Assembly (NCBI GenBank): GCA_018241685.1
Contig: JAFEDJ010000022.1
Coordinates: 186,001 to 250,000, forward strand
From: Pseudomonadota bacterium
GTDB lineage: Bacteria > Pseudomonadota > Gammaproteobacteria > Burkholderiales > Rhodocyclaceae
DNA length: 64,000 nt
Reading direction: 5' to 3'
Part shown: one piece after another, positions 37,602-47,389 of the stretch
How positions within the stretch are numbered: position 1 is the first letter of the stretch
Layout of the letters: each line of letters opens with the position of its first letter
Position numbers and translations under genes: made by a program
The notes under the pieces: model-generated
Database searches by the model: none
What the model saw: only the letters and a program-made list of their open reading frames with translations
Told to the model about the DNA's origin: nothing

Positions 37602-38542
37602 TGACGATTCTGGTTGTTGCCGAGCACGACAATGCGTCCCTGAAGGGCGCAACCCTCAACACTGTATCCGCTGCTGCCAAGCTGGGTAGCGACGTCGCTG
37701 TGCTGGTGGCGGGCTCTGCCGCTGCGGCAGCCGTCGAAGCGGCTGCCAAGGTGGCTGGCGTTGCCAAGGTGCTGGTGGCGGATTCCGCCGCCTTTGCCGA
37801 TCAGGCCGCCGAGAACCTGGCTGCCCAGGTCGTCGCCACGGTACAGGCGTCTGCCGGTGCCATCACCCACGTGCTGGCGCCCGCCACCACCTTCGGCAAG
37901 AACGTGCTGCCGCGCGTCGCCGCGCTGCTCGATGTGGCCCAGATCTCCGAGATCGTGGCGATCGAGTCCGCTGACACCTTCGTGCGTCCGATCTACGCCG
38001 GCAATGCACTGGCCACCGTCAAGTCGGCCGATCCGGTCAAAGTCATCACCGTGCGTACCACCGCCTTCGAAGCGGCGGGCGAGGGTGGTTCGGCTGCTGT
38101 CGAGACTGTGGCTGTGGTGGCCGATCTTGGTCTTTCCAAGCTGGTGGGGCGCGAACTGACCAAGTCTGCTCGTCCCGAACTGGGCGCCGCCAAGATCATC
38201 GTCTCCGGCGGTCGTGGCGTGGGCAGCGGCGAGAACTACCACAAGCTGCTGGAGCCCCTGGCCGACAAGCTTGGTGCTGCCCTCGGCGCGTCCCGTGCTG
38301 CCGTCGATGCCGGCTTCGTGCCCAACGACTACCAGGTTGGCCAGACCGGCAAGATCGTCGCGCCGCAGCTCTACCTGGCCGTCGGCATCTCCGGCGCCAT
38401 CCAACACCTGGCCGGCATGAAGGACTCCAAGGTGATCGTCGCGATCAACAAGGATCCGGAAGCGCCGATCTTCCAGGTGGCCGACTACGGCCTCGTCGCC
38501 GACCTCTTCGAGGCCGTGCCGCAACTGACCTCCGCCGTCTGA
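37601..38542 (+). CDS. etfA: electron transfer flavoprotein alpha subunit
   Basis: EtfA binds the FAD that shuttles electrons. The 313-residue protein has the N-terminal Rossmann-like domain ([18 protein letters not shown]) and the conserved C-terminal FAD site: [54 protein letters not shown] and [16 protein letters not shown]. It overlaps etfB by one base. Length matches bacterial EtfA. Confidence 0.98.
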   Translation: MTILVVAEHDNASLKGATLNTVSAAAKLGSDVAVLVAGSAAAAAVEAAAKVAGVAKVLVADSAAFADQAAENLAAQVVATVQASAGAITHVLAPATTFGKNVLPRVAALLDVAQISEIVAIESADTFVRPIYAGNALATVKSADPVKVITVRTTAFEAAGEGGSAAVETVAVVADLGLSKLVGRELTKSARPELGAAKIIVSGGRGVGSGENYHKLLEPLADKLGAALGASRAAVDAGFVPNDYQVGQTGKIVAPQLYLAVGISGAIQHLAGMKDSKVIVAINKDPEAPIFQVADYGLVADLFEAVPQLTSAV

Positions 38543-38568
38543 GGACGCACGGAGCCGGGGCTGGCTGA

Positions 38569-39234
38569 ATGAACTTCGCGCCCGACCTCTTCTCTGCAGG
38601 CTGGCACATCTTTGCCTGTCTTTGCGGACTGGGGGTCGGAGCGTGGGTGATCAGAACCGCCCCATGGCGGCGCATGCTCGACGGGCATCAGCTGAATGCC
38701 CTGGCAGGCGCCGCCGTCATTCTGACCCTGCTGTGGAGCCTGAACGCTGGTGTGTACCCCGGCCTCAACCTCCACATCCTCGGGGCGATGGCCACGACGC
38801 TGATCTTCGGGCCGCAACTGGCTCTTGTCGTGCTGGCCCTTGCGCTGACCGGCGTCACGCTGAACGGCAGCATCGAGTGGACCGCCATCCCCATCAATTT
38901 CCTGGCCATGGGCATCGTGCCGGTGGCGCTGGGCTCCCTGTATTTCCGTCTTGTGGAACGGTGGCTGCCCAAGCATTTCTTCGTCTACATCTTCGTCAAT
39001 GCTTTCATCGGTGCGGCGGTGATCGTCCTGATCCAGGGCTTGATCGCGTCCCTGATGCTGTTCTCGGCTGGCGCCTATTCGGCCGATAAGCTCCTGTCCG
39101 AATATCTGCCGTTCTTCCTGCTGCTGGGCTTTGCGGAAGCCTGGCTGTCAGGCATGGCGCTGACGCTGATGGTCGTCTATCGCCCGGAGTGGGTCGCCAG
39201 TTTCGATGATCGTCTCTATCTGATGAACAAATAG
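38569..39234 (+). CDS. CbiM-like energy-coupling-factor-type membrane protein
   Basis: The 221-residue protein has about six membrane helices and resembles the CbiM/ECF substrate-binding family (LNLHILGAMATTLIFGPQLALVVLALAL, LPFFLLLGFAEAWLSGMALTLMVVY). It lacks the metal-coordinating MHI start of nickel/cobalt CbiM proteins, and no ECF ATPase or T component is near. It lies between etfA and the acyl-CoA dehydrogenase, both on the same strand. A cobalt or nickel role is therefore not supported; function unknown. Confidence 0.7.
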   Translation: MNFAPDLFSAGWHIFACLCGLGVGAWVIRTAPWRRMLDGHQLNALAGAAVILTLLWSLNAGVYPGLNLHILGAMATTLIFGPQLALVVLALALTGVTLNGSIEWTAIPINFLAMGIVPVALGSLYFRLVERWLPKHFFVYIFVNAFIGAAVIVLIQGLIASLMLFSAGAYSADKLLSEYLPFFLLLGFAEAWLSGMALTLMVVYRPEWVASFDDRLYLMNK

Positions 39235-39295
39235 CAGTGCCCTGGCTTCGCGGCCGTCAAAAACCAAATAACAACACCGTGTGGAGAAAAGAACG

Positions 39296-41092
39296 ATGAG
39301 CAGCTACAACGCACCGATCCGTGACATGCAATTCGTCATGAAGGAACTGGCCGGCCTCGACGCCGTGTCGGCCCTGCCGGGCTGTGAGGAGGCGACTGCC
39401 GACGTGGTGGATGCGATCCTCGAGGAAGCCAACAAGTTTGCCAGTGGCGTGCTGGCGCCGCTCAACTGGAGTGGCGACCAGGAAGGCGCCCGTTGGGACA
39501 ACGGAGAGGTGCGTACCGCTGCGGGCTGGAAGGACGCCTACACGCAGTTTGCAGAGTCCGGTTGGACGGCGCTGGCCTGCGAGCCCGAGTTCGGCGGCCA
39601 GGGGCTGCCGAAACTGATTTCGACGGCGGTGATGGAGATGTGGAAGTCGGCCAACATGGCCTTCTCCCTGTGCCCGATGCTGACCACCGGGGCCATCGAG
39701 GCAATCAAGCTGTGCGGGACCGATGAGCAGAAGGCGGCCTTTTTGCCCAAGATGGTGAGCGGCGAATGGACTGGCACCATGAATCTCACGGAGCCCCAGG
39801 CCGGCTCCGACCTCGCCGCGGTGCGTACCCGCGCGGTACCGCAGGGCGATGGCACCTACAAGATTTTCGGTCAGAAGATCTTCATCACCTACGGTGAGCA
39901 CGACATGACCGACAACATCATCCACCTGGTGCTGGCCCGCTTGCCGGACGCGCCGGAAGGGGTGAAGGGCATCTCGCTGTTCGTCGTGCCGAAGTTCCTG
40001 CTGAATGCCGACGGAACACCGGGCGAGCGCAACGATGTGCACTGTGTGTCCATCGAGCACAAGCTCGGCATCCATGCCAGCCCGACGGCGGTGCTGGCCT
40101 TCGGTGACAAGGGCGGCGCCATCGGCACGCTGGTCGGCGAGGCCAACCGTGGCCTTGAGTACATGTTCGTGATGATGAACGAGGCCCGCTTCGCCGTCGG
40201 CATGGAAGGCCTGGCGTTGTCCGAACGTGCCTACCAGCAGGCGCTGGCCTACGCCAAGGACCGTATCCAGGGCACCGAAGCAGGCGTGCGTGGCGGTCCG
40301 AAGGTGAGCATCATCCATCACGCCGACGTACGTCGCATGCTGCTCAGCATGAAGTCGCAGATCGAGGCCCAGCGTGCGCTGGCCTATGTGGTCGGTGCCG
40401 CGACCGACCATGCTCACTATCACGCCGACGCGGCTGTGCGTGCCCAGAACCAGGCTTTCGTCGATCTGATGATTCCGGTGGTGAAGGGTTGGCTCACCGA
40501 GAGCGCAATCGAAATCACCTCCACCGGTGTACAGGTGCACGGCGGCATGGGCTTCATCGAGGAAACGGGGGCGGCCCAGCATTTCCGAGATGCACGCATC
40601 ACGGCGATCTATGAAGGCACGACGGCGATCCAGGCCAACGATCTGATCGGCCGCAAGATCGCCCGCGAGAGCGGCCTGACGGCCAAGAGCGTGCTAGCGG
40701 AGATGCGCAAGGTCGAGGCCCAGCTGGCGGAAGCTTCCGGCGAAGAATTCGCGGCGATCCGCAAGTCCCTCGCGGCGGGTATCGGTGCGGTGGAGCAGGC
40801 CGTGGACTACATCGTGGCGACCTTCGGCAATGACATCAAGGCGGCGTCGGTGGGCTCCGTTCCCTTCCTGAAGCTGTTCGGCATCGTGGCCGGAGGCTGG
40901 CAGCTGGCACGCGCCGCGCTGGTGTCGGCCCGTCGCCTTGCTGAAGGCGCGGGTGATGCTGCGTTCTATCAGGGCAAGATCACGACGGCGCGTTTTTACG
41001 CGGACCACGTGTTGTCCCAGGCACCGGGGCTTGCCTATGCGGTGGTGAATGGCGCCGCCGCCGCGCTGGCCCTGGATGAGGCGCAGTTCTGA
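39296..41092 (+). CDS. acyl-CoA dehydrogenase, large type with C-terminal domain
   Basis: The 598-residue flavoprotein is of the long DmdC/AcdA-like group: an N-terminal extension (MSSYNAPIRDMQFV), the FAD region MNLTEPQAGSDLAAV, SIEHKLGIHASPT, and the catalytic glutamate in IYEGTTAIQAND (Glu440), then an extra C-terminal helical domain (about 470-598). Substrate could be a fatty acyl-CoA or methylmercaptopropionyl-CoA. Electrons would go to EtfBA upstream. GGAG precedes ATG 39296 at normal distance. A hairpin terminator follows. Confidence 0.93.
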   Translation: MSSYNAPIRDMQFVMKELAGLDAVSALPGCEEATADVVDAILEEANKFASGVLAPLNWSGDQEGARWDNGEVRTAAGWKDAYTQFAESGWTALACEPEFGGQGLPKLISTAVMEMWKSANMAFSLCPMLTTGAIEAIKLCGTDEQKAAFLPKMVSGEWTGTMNLTEPQAGSDLAAVRTRAVPQGDGTYKIFGQKIFITYGEHDMTDNIIHLVLARLPDAPEGVKGISLFVVPKFLLNADGTPGERNDVHCVSIEHKLGIHASPTAVLAFGDKGGAIGTLVGEANRGLEYMFVMMNEARFAVGMEGLALSERAYQQALAYAKDRIQGTEAGVRGGPKVSIIHHADVRRMLLSMKSQIEAQRALAYVVGAATDHAHYHADAAVRAQNQAFVDLMIPVVKGWLTESAIEITSTGVQVHGGMGFIEETGAAQHFRDARITAIYEGTTAIQANDLIGRKIARESGLTAKSVLAEMRKVEAQLAEASGEEFAAIRKSLAAGIGAVEQAVDYIVATFGNDIKAASVGSVPFLKLFGIVAGGWQLARAALVSARRLAEGAGDAAFYQGKITTARFYADHVLSQAPGLAYAVVNGAAAALALDEAQF

Positions 41093-41127
41093 GGTTTCAG
41101 TCCTAAGTTCGTCCAATCCGGTTCACG

Positions 41128-41156
41128 AGGCCGCTCCCTGTCCGGGGGCGGCCTTT
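41128..41156 (+). terminator. intrinsic terminator after the acyl-CoA dehydrogenase gene
   Basis: AGGCCGCTCC pairs with GGGGCGGCCTT across a short loop and is followed by TTTGT. It closes the etfB-etfA-membrane protein-dehydrogenase unit. Confidence 0.75.
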
Positions 41157-41340
41157 GTATTTGAAGCCGTCGCTTCATCCAACCGTCTGTCATGGGCGGG
41201 ATATTCCGGAAATGCCATCTCAGCTGAATGGCATGAATTCCGCCTCGGCGTGGTAGCTGCAGGCGTCGTGTTTGTCGTCGTTCTGTAATATTTGATGCGC
41301 AGTATCCGGGTTTCCGTATTCTTGGTGGGGCTGTCCGGGG

Positions 41341-43194
41341 ATGGCGAGTTGTGCCTTCGGAACGGCTTCGCAATTCATGAGCCTTACTGCACCGTCCTCC
41401 GCATTCTTGCCACGCCGTGCGGCGTATGTATTCAACGGCCAGTTGCAGCAGCCGACGACCGTGCGCCAGCTTTTGCGCACCATGGAGCCCTTGTCTGAGA
41501 GTGCATCATGCCAGTGCGCGCTTGATCGCTTCTTCGTGGATGCGGGCCTGTACGCGCTGCCTGTCGTGGATGGGCAGATGGGGCCGGTGGCCCTGCTGGA
41601 TCGCAAGTCCTTCGTCGAGTTTTTCGGGCGTCCTTACATCAGGGAATTGTTCGGCCGCCGCAGCATCGTCGATTTGCTCGCCTATGAGCAGTACGACAGT
41701 ACGGCCCCGCTGATCGTGGATGAAGGCTGCACTGTGGAGGACGCGGCGCGGATGATCATCGATGCCGGCATGCAGCACATGGTGACGGGGTTCATCGTCG
41801 GTCGGCAGGGGCGCTATGTGGGGGTTGCCAATGGCCATGATCTGCTCAACACCATCACCCAGCGCAAGCAGGCCGAGCTGTATTACCTGGCCCATTACGA
41901 TGCTCTGACCGGAATTCCCAACCGGGCGCTGCTGGCCGACCGTCTGGAGCAGGCCTGCCTGGAGGCTGATCGCAAGGGTAGCCTGGTGGCACTGTTGTTC
42001 ATCGACGTGGATCGCTTCAAGCAGATCAACGATTCCCTCGGCCATAGCGCCGGTGACGAGGTTCTGCGTCGCATCGTGGCCCGGTTGAAGGCATCCGCCC
42101 GTCAGGTGGATACCGTGGCCCGGCTGGCCGGAGACGAATTCGTGGTGTTGATGGAGAACCTGTCGAGCCCGGGGCAGGCCGAGCTGGTGGCAGACCGGAT
42201 CGTGGCGTCGATGCAGGAGCCGATCGAAATGCTCGGCCATTCCCTGGTGGCCACGGTCAGCATCGGCAGCGCGATCTACCCGCGCGACGATGACCAGATC
42301 CATAACATCCTGAGCAAGGCCGATGCGGCGATGTACGAGGCAAAGTCAGCCGGCCGCAATGGTTTCTGTTCGTACTCACCGGAGATGCATACCTACAATC
42401 CGGCCAGCATGTCGCTTGAAAGCGAGTTGCGCAAAGCCATCGAGCGGGATGAGTTGGTGTTGTTCTTCCAGCCCCAGGTCGATCTGACCAGCGGTAAGGT
42501 TCGCGGGGTGGAGGCGCTGGTGCGTTGGCATCATCCGCGACGTGGGTTGATTCCGCCGATGCAGTTCATCCCTGTGGCCGAGGAGAGCGGGCTCATCATT
42601 CAGCTTGGCGAATGGGTGGTCAGGCAAGCGCTGGCTCAACTGAATGCCTGGCGGGCACAGGGGGTGGAACCGTTGCCGGTGGCGGTCAACATTTCGGCCT
42701 TGCAGCTCCGCCAGAAGGGCTTTGTGGGCTTCCTGAAGGCGCAGCTCTCCGAGTGCGCCATCGAGCCCGGCTTGCTTGAGCTCGAGCTCACCGAGAGCGT
42801 GTTGATGAAGGACGTCGAGGAGATGCTGCGCACCCTCAATGAGATCAAGGCGCTCGGCGTCCGTCTGGCCATCGACGATTTCGGTACCGGCTTTTCGAGC
42901 CTCAGTTATCTGCGCCGCTTCCCTATCGATCGCCTGAAGATCGACCAATCCTTTGTGCGTGACATTGATAGTACCCCTGTCAATGAGTCGATCGCCCGGG
43001 CCATCGTGGCCTTGGCAAACAGCCTATCGCTGGAGATTGTTGCCGAGGGGATTGAGAAGTCGGCCGAGGTGGCTGTGCTGCAGAATATGTGCTGCCACGA
43101 AGGGCAGGGCTATTTGTTTTCCAGGCCGATCGAAGCTGAGCGTTTTCCTAGCTGGCTGGCGACGCATGGTGCCCTTGAGTTGGCCGCTGCTTAA
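41341..43194 (+). CDS. CBS-GGDEF-EAL c-di-GMP turnover protein
   Basis: The protein of up to 617 residues has a CBS-like N-terminal pair (about 35-170; TAPLIVDEGCTVEDAARMIIDAGMQ-type sequence), a diguanylate cyclase domain with AGDEF (263-267) and an I-site RQVD (254-257), then a phosphodiesterase domain with EALVRW (391-396), DDFGTGFSS and AEGIE. All EAL metal-site motifs seem intact. It has no membrane segment, so it is cytosolic, and the CBS pair may sense nucleotides. ATG 41377 is an alternative start. It converges with another GGDEF-EAL gene. Confidence 0.9.
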   Translation: MASCAFGTASQFMSLTAPSSAFLPRRAAYVFNGQLQQPTTVRQLLRTMEPLSESASCQCALDRFFVDAGLYALPVVDGQMGPVALLDRKSFVEFFGRPYIRELFGRRSIVDLLAYEQYDSTAPLIVDEGCTVEDAARMIIDAGMQHMVTGFIVGRQGRYVGVANGHDLLNTITQRKQAELYYLAHYDALTGIPNRALLADRLEQACLEADRKGSLVALLFIDVDRFKQINDSLGHSAGDEVLRRIVARLKASARQVDTVARLAGDEFVVLMENLSSPGQAELVADRIVASMQEPIEMLGHSLVATVSIGSAIYPRDDDQIHNILSKADAAMYEAKSAGRNGFCSYSPEMHTYNPASMSLESELRKAIERDELVLFFQPQVDLTSGKVRGVEALVRWHHPRRGLIPPMQFIPVAEESGLIIQLGEWVVRQALAQLNAWRAQGVEPLPVAVNISALQLRQKGFVGFLKAQLSECAIEPGLLELELTESVLMKDVEEMLRTLNEIKALGVRLAIDDFGTGFSSLSYLRRFPIDRLKIDQSFVRDIDSTPVNESIARAIVALANSLSLEIVAEGIEKSAEVAVLQNMCCHEGQGYLFSRPIEAERFPSWLATHGALELAAA

Positions 43195-46100
43195 ATGCCA
43201 CCACCGTGCTGGCCGCGGATGATCCAGTCTTCGAATTCCGGGAAGGGCATGGGCTTGCCGAACAGATAGCCCTGGCCGTGGTTGCAGCCGATGCTGCGCA
43301 GGAACTCGAGTTGTTCGACGGTCTCGATGCCTTCTGCGGTGATTTCGAAGCCCAGGGTCTGGCCAAGGCCCACGATGGCACGGGTGATCGCCGCGTCATT
43401 TTCGTCGTGGGGTAGATCGGAGACGAAGGCGCGGTCCACCTTCAGGTTATTGATCGGTAGTACTTTCAGATAGGCGAGAGAGGAGTAGCCGGTGCCGAAA
43501 TCATCGACGGCGGTCGTGATTCCCAGATCCTGGATCGCATGGATCACCTGACGGGCATGCTCGGGATTTTCCATGATCAGGCTCTCGGTGACTTCCACTT
43601 CAAGCACCTCGGGCGGTAGCCCATGGCGGGCCAGGGCACAGGCCAGCGCATCCACGTAGTCGCTGCGTTCGATCTGCAGGGCGGCGACGTTGATGGCGAT
43701 TCGGCCCGTCTCCAGCCCGATCTCCCGCCACTGCCGGATTTGTGCACAGACGGTGTCGAGCACCAGTTCGCCGATCGGGATGATCAGTGCGGTGCGTTCT
43801 GCCAGTGGAATGAACTCGGCCGGGGATACCATGCCACGCTCGGGATCCCTCCAGCGCAGCAGGGCTTCTGCGCCGCTGACGCGGCCGCTTTTCAGATCGA
43901 GCTTGGGCTGATACCAGAGTTCGAATTCCTTTTCCTCCAGTGCCCGTCGCAGTGCCCGTTCGCGGGTCAGGCGATCCTGGGCCCGGCGGGTCATCTCTGT
44001 CTGGTAGAAACGGTAACTGTTGCGGCCGCCTTCTTTGGCACCGTACATGGCGGTATCGGCATTGCGGACCAGCTCTTCCGGCGTGCGGCCATCGGTGGGT
44101 GCAATCGCGATTCCGATGCTGGCGGTGACTAGGGCGGCGTGGCCGTCCAGGTCGAAGGGTTCCTGTAGGGTCTGAAGGATCTTCTTGACGACGGCGACGG
44201 CGTCGGTGTCCTGTCCGAGATCGCCGAGGATCACCGCGAATTCATCGCCACCAAGACGGGAAACGGTATCCTCGACCCGCAGGCAGCGCTTGAAGCGCTC
44301 TGCGGCCTGCTGCAGCAGACAATCGCCCACGGGGTGGCCCAGGCTGTCGTTCACGGTCTTGAAGCCGTCCAGATCCAGGATCAGTACGGCGAGCTGGCGC
44401 TCGTAGCGGAGCGCGCGGTCCAGGTCGTGCTGAAGCTGGTGGTGGAATAGGGTCCGATTGGGAAGGTCGGTCAGCGGATCGTAGTGGGCCAAACGCTCCA
44501 GTTCGGCCTGGGAATGCTTGATCGCCGAGATATCGGAAAAGACGGCGACGTAGTTCACATGATGTCCGGCGTCGTCGTTGACTGCATTGATGGTGAGCCA
44601 CTCGGGGTAGAGTGCGCCATTCTTGCGTCGGTTCCAGATTTCGCCGCGCCAGCCCCCTGTGTTGCGGAGGGTCTCCCACATGGCCCGATAGAAGTCGGGC
44701 GGTTGGTGGTCGGAGCGCAACAGACGGGGCGTCTGGCCGATGGCCTCTTCGGCGCTGTAGCCGGTGATATCGGTGAACGCACGGTTGACCGATAAAATGA
44801 TGCTTTGGGCGTCGGTGATCATCACCGCGTCGGCAGTATTGGCGATGACAACGCCGGCCAAGCGCAGTTGCTCCGTGGTCTGCTTTATCTCCGTGATGTC
44901 CGTGGAGATCGCCAGGATCGCCTGGGGCTGCCCATCGGCGCCAGGGAGCGGGCACTTGGTCGTCAGGTAGGTACGTTGATGCCCGTGATCGTCCAGTTGT
45001 TCCTCGAAGCGCATGGCCTGGCCGCTCGCCAGCACGGCCAGGTCGTTGGCGCGCTGCTGGCGAGCGAGGTCGGCCGGCTGAAACCGCTCCCGCGGCATGC
45101 CTCGCAGGGAGTCCAGTGCGGAGCCGATGACCGTTTCGAAACAGCGGTTCGACCACTGGAGATTGCCGTCCTTGTCGAAGACGTAGATCAATGACGGCGC
45201 ATGATCGACAACGGTTTGCAGCAGGGCCTGCTGCAAACCCAACGCCTCCTCGGTCGCCTTGCGCTCGGAAATATCCCGGGCCACCGCGTAGATCATGGGG
45301 CCGTCGCTGAGCGGGATCACGCACAGCGTCACCTCCGCTGGGAAGCAATGCCCATCGTTGCGGCGGTGGAGCCACTCGAAGCGGTGCAGCCCAGCCCGGA
45401 GCGTGATGTCGAGGATCTCCCGCACCTTTTCGGGAGAGCTGCTGCCATCGGCTTGCCGTTCTGGAGAGAGTTGAATCGGAGTCATGCCCCGGAACTGAGC
45501 GTGGTCGGAGAAGCCGAAAAGCGCCAGTGCGGCGTCGTTGCTTTCGATGAAGCGACCGCTGCCATCGATGACCCACGTTGCGTCAGGGGAGTGCTCGAAC
45601 AAGGTACGGAAGCGGACCTCGCTTTGTGCAAGCGAGGATTCGGCCTCCTCGCGCTCGGCGATTTCTTGGGACAGGCGGAGGTTCCGTTGCCTGATCAGGG
45701 TGTTGCGCCGCATCAACTGGGCGATGAAAAAAAGCACCAGGGCCGTGTTGGCGATCGAGATCAGGAACAGAGGGGATTCAGCCGGTGCCTGGCTGGGCCA
45801 ACCATTGCGCGGGATGGCAGAAAGTTGCCAGACGCCGCCGGGGACCGTCACGGTCAGGCTGACGGGGTGTTCGGTCAGAATGGCTGTGTCGCCCCAGATC
45901 ACCTCACCGGCGCCACCCAGGCCATCCTTGCCGCGCAGCAGCAGGCGAAGCGAGGCATCGCTGGAGATTCCGCTGGCCCGGATGAGGTTCTCCAAGTCTG
46001 TGACGATCGACATCGTACCCCAGTAACGAGGTGCTCCGCGGAGGGGATGGGTGAAGATGGGCTGCCGGTAGATCAACCCGACTCCGCCCTGAATGAGCTT

Positions 46101-46613
46101 GAGGGGACCGGCAAGCAGCGCGCGACGGCTGTTTCGTGCACGCTGTATCGCGGCGTATTGTTCCGGAATCGTTTTGAGGTTTGTTCCCAAGGCCTTCTCG
46201 TTGTTTGCCCGGGGATAGATCCTTTGGATCACGTCGTCGGGAACGAGGGCGATGCTGCGAATGTGCGACGCGGACGCGATGGCCATCCTGGCCATGCCGT
46301 AAAAATGCGCATCGGAAATGTCGCCGTCGATACTCAGTATGTGCGAAATGCCTTCGGCCGTTCCGAAGGTACTGCGGACCTGCCCTTCGAGCATGGCGCT
46401 GATGCGGGCCAGTTCGCCGGTTGCCCTGGCGCGGGCATCGCTCGCCTGGCGCTCTGAATCCAGGCGGCCGAGGAGGACCGAGAGGAGGATGCCACCGACG
46501 CAGACGACGAGGAGCAGTAGGTATGAGGCAGATGCGTGCCGGTTCCTGAGCCAGCCTAGCATTTCATTGCCACGCGGATTGTCTGCCATGCTTCCCCGGC
46601 GTCCGGCGCTCAT
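43191..46613 (-). CDS. CHASE-PAS-PAS-PAS-GGDEF-EAL membrane c-di-GMP protein
   Basis: This 1140-residue sensor has membrane helices at about 31-49 and 281-300 enclosing a periplasmic CHASE-type domain. Three PAS domains follow (about 330-450, 460-575, 580-700), then GGDEF (788-792, I-site RVED at 779-782) and EAL (EALLRW 916-921). The motifs of both enzymatic domains are complete, so it could make and degrade c-di-GMP in response to an external and an internal cue. In-frame ATGs at 46589 and 46562 are alternative starts and no strong ribosome site decides. Its target may include the exopolysaccharide genes at the end of the window; that is speculation. Confidence 0.92.
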   Translation of the reverse strand: MSAGRRGSMADNPRGNEMLGWLRNRHASASYLLLLVVCVGGILLSVLLGRLDSERQASDARARATGELARISAMLEGQVRSTFGTAEGISHILSIDGDISDAHFYGMARMAIASASHIRSIALVPDDVIQRIYPRANNEKALGTNLKTIPEQYAAIQRARNSRRALLAGPLKLIQGGVGLIYRQPIFTHPLRGAPRYWGTMSIVTDLENLIRASGISSDASLRLLLRGKDGLGGAGEVIWGDTAILTEHPVSLTVTVPGGVWQLSAIPRNGWPSQAPAESPLFLISIANTALVLFFIAQLMRRNTLIRQRNLRLSQEIAEREEAESSLAQSEVRFRTLFEHSPDATWVIDGSGRFIESNDAALALFGFSDHAQFRGMTPIQLSPERQADGSSSPEKVREILDITLRAGLHRFEWLHRRNDGHCFPAEVTLCVIPLSDGPMIYAVARDISERKATEEALGLQQALLQTVVDHAPSLIYVFDKDGNLQWSNRCFETVIGSALDSLRGMPRERFQPADLARQQRANDLAVLASGQAMRFEEQLDDHGHQRTYLTTKCPLPGADGQPQAILAISTDITEIKQTTEQLRLAGVVIANTADAVMITDAQSIILSVNRAFTDITGYSAEEAIGQTPRLLRSDHQPPDFYRAMWETLRNTGGWRGEIWNRRKNGALYPEWLTINAVNDDAGHHVNYVAVFSDISAIKHSQAELERLAHYDPLTDLPNRTLFHHQLQHDLDRALRYERQLAVLILDLDGFKTVNDSLGHPVGDCLLQQAAERFKRCLRVEDTVSRLGGDEFAVILGDLGQDTDAVAVVKKILQTLQEPFDLDGHAALVTASIGIAIAPTDGRTPEELVRNADTAMYGAKEGGRNSYRFYQTEMTRRAQDRLTRERALRRALEEKEFELWYQPKLDLKSGRVSGAEALLRWRDPERGMVSPAEFIPLAERTALIIPIGELVLDTVCAQIRQWREIGLETGRIAINVAALQIERSDYVDALACALARHGLPPEVLEVEVTESLIMENPEHARQVIHAIQDLGITTAVDDFGTGYSSLAYLKVLPINNLKVDRAFVSDLPHDENDAAITRAIVGLGQTLGFEITAEGIETVEQLEFLRSIGCNHGQGYLFGKPMPFPEFEDWIIRGQHGGGI

Positions 46614-46818
46614 GTCGGACGGACATTGTTGTGACAGGTTGGATTCTACGGTGTAGCCGTTCAGGCTCCGCAGCTCGTGCCGCGAGCGATGACGGACTCT
46701 TCAGCGGCGGCAGAGCCTAACTCTGATGGTGGGATTTCCACAACCCAAAAAGGGATATCAGCGTGAAGTGATCGAACCTTGTATGCATCCGGCCGCGCCA
46801 GCTGCGTGACGGGGCGGT

Positions 46819-47169
46819 TTATCGGCTCAATTCGGGAAAGCGCCATAGCCATAACCAGGCAACCAAGAGCTGCACGACGATGGTCAGCGTCCAGGTTCCT
46901 GTCACATAGCAGCAGGCCGCGGGGAGGACGACTTCGAGTAATTGTTCACAAAGGACACCGAGGACAAAGAAGAACAGCGTCAGGCACACCCATTTTGCGA
47001 CAAAGCCGGGCAGGTGGTGAATGCCCATGCGCCGGTTGTAACGATAGTTCTGTTGCCGTTCGAGCAACGTGCCGCGACTTACGTCCCGGAAGTAGGGGAA
47101 TGGCCAGAGGTAGCGATACAGGAGACGCCAGATACCCTCCTGGCGCTCGGCAGAAGTCCTGTTCATCAT
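46819..47169 (-). CDS. small membrane protein of unknown function
   Basis: This 116-residue protein has a basic, aromatic N-terminal half (residues 1-55 with many Arg and Tyr, e.g. RLLYRYLWPFPYFRDV and RQQNYRYNRR) and two hydrophobic helices (about 58-78 and 88-110). GGGAGAG precedes ATG 47169, which supports real translation. It lies between a GGDEF-EAL gene and a tRNA terminator on the same strand. I do not recognise a family. Confidence 0.65.
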   Translation of the reverse strand: MMNRTSAERQEGIWRLLYRYLWPFPYFRDVSRGTLLERQQNYRYNRRMGIHHLPGFVAKWVCLTLFFFVLGVLCEQLLEVVLPAACCYVTGTWTLTIVVQLLVAWLWLWRFPELSR

Positions 47170-47255
47170 TGCTCTCCCGTGCGGCGCGTATGCGACAGTC
47201 GGCTATATCAGTGTGCGCTGCTTTGCCAATGGATGGAAGGGGCGAGCTGAAAAAC

Positions 47256-47284
47256 AAAAAAGCCGGTCAAATGACCGGCTTTTT
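47256..47284 (-). terminator. terminator of tRNA-Leu copy 1
   Basis: On the minus strand AAGCCGGTCA pairs with TGACCGGCTT across two bases and runs into six T residues, just 3' of the tRNA. Confidence 0.9.
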
Positions 47285-47291
47285 GAATTTT

Positions 47292-47376
47292 TGGTGCCCA
47301 GAAGAGGACTCGAACCTCCACGCCTCGCGGCACTAGTACCTGAAACTAGCGCGTCTACCAATTTCGCCATCTGGGC
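47292..47376 (-). tRNA. tRNA-Leu(CAG), copy 1
   Basis: The 85-base gene reads GCCCAGA...TCTGGGC-ACCA on the minus strand, with encoded CCA. The anticodon stem CTAGT/ACTAG encloses the loop TTCAGGT, giving anticodon CAG for the CUG codon. It has the long variable arm of class II tRNAs and the T-loop GTTCGAGTC. Identical in sequence to the two copies upstream. Confidence 0.98.
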
Positions 47377-47389
47377 AGCGAAGACCGCC

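Noticed and set aside
46661..46852. A 63-codon minus-strand frame between the GGDEF-EAL gene and the small membrane protein
   Set aside because: It overlaps the end of the small membrane protein gene, shows no ribosome site and no domain; kept as non-coding.
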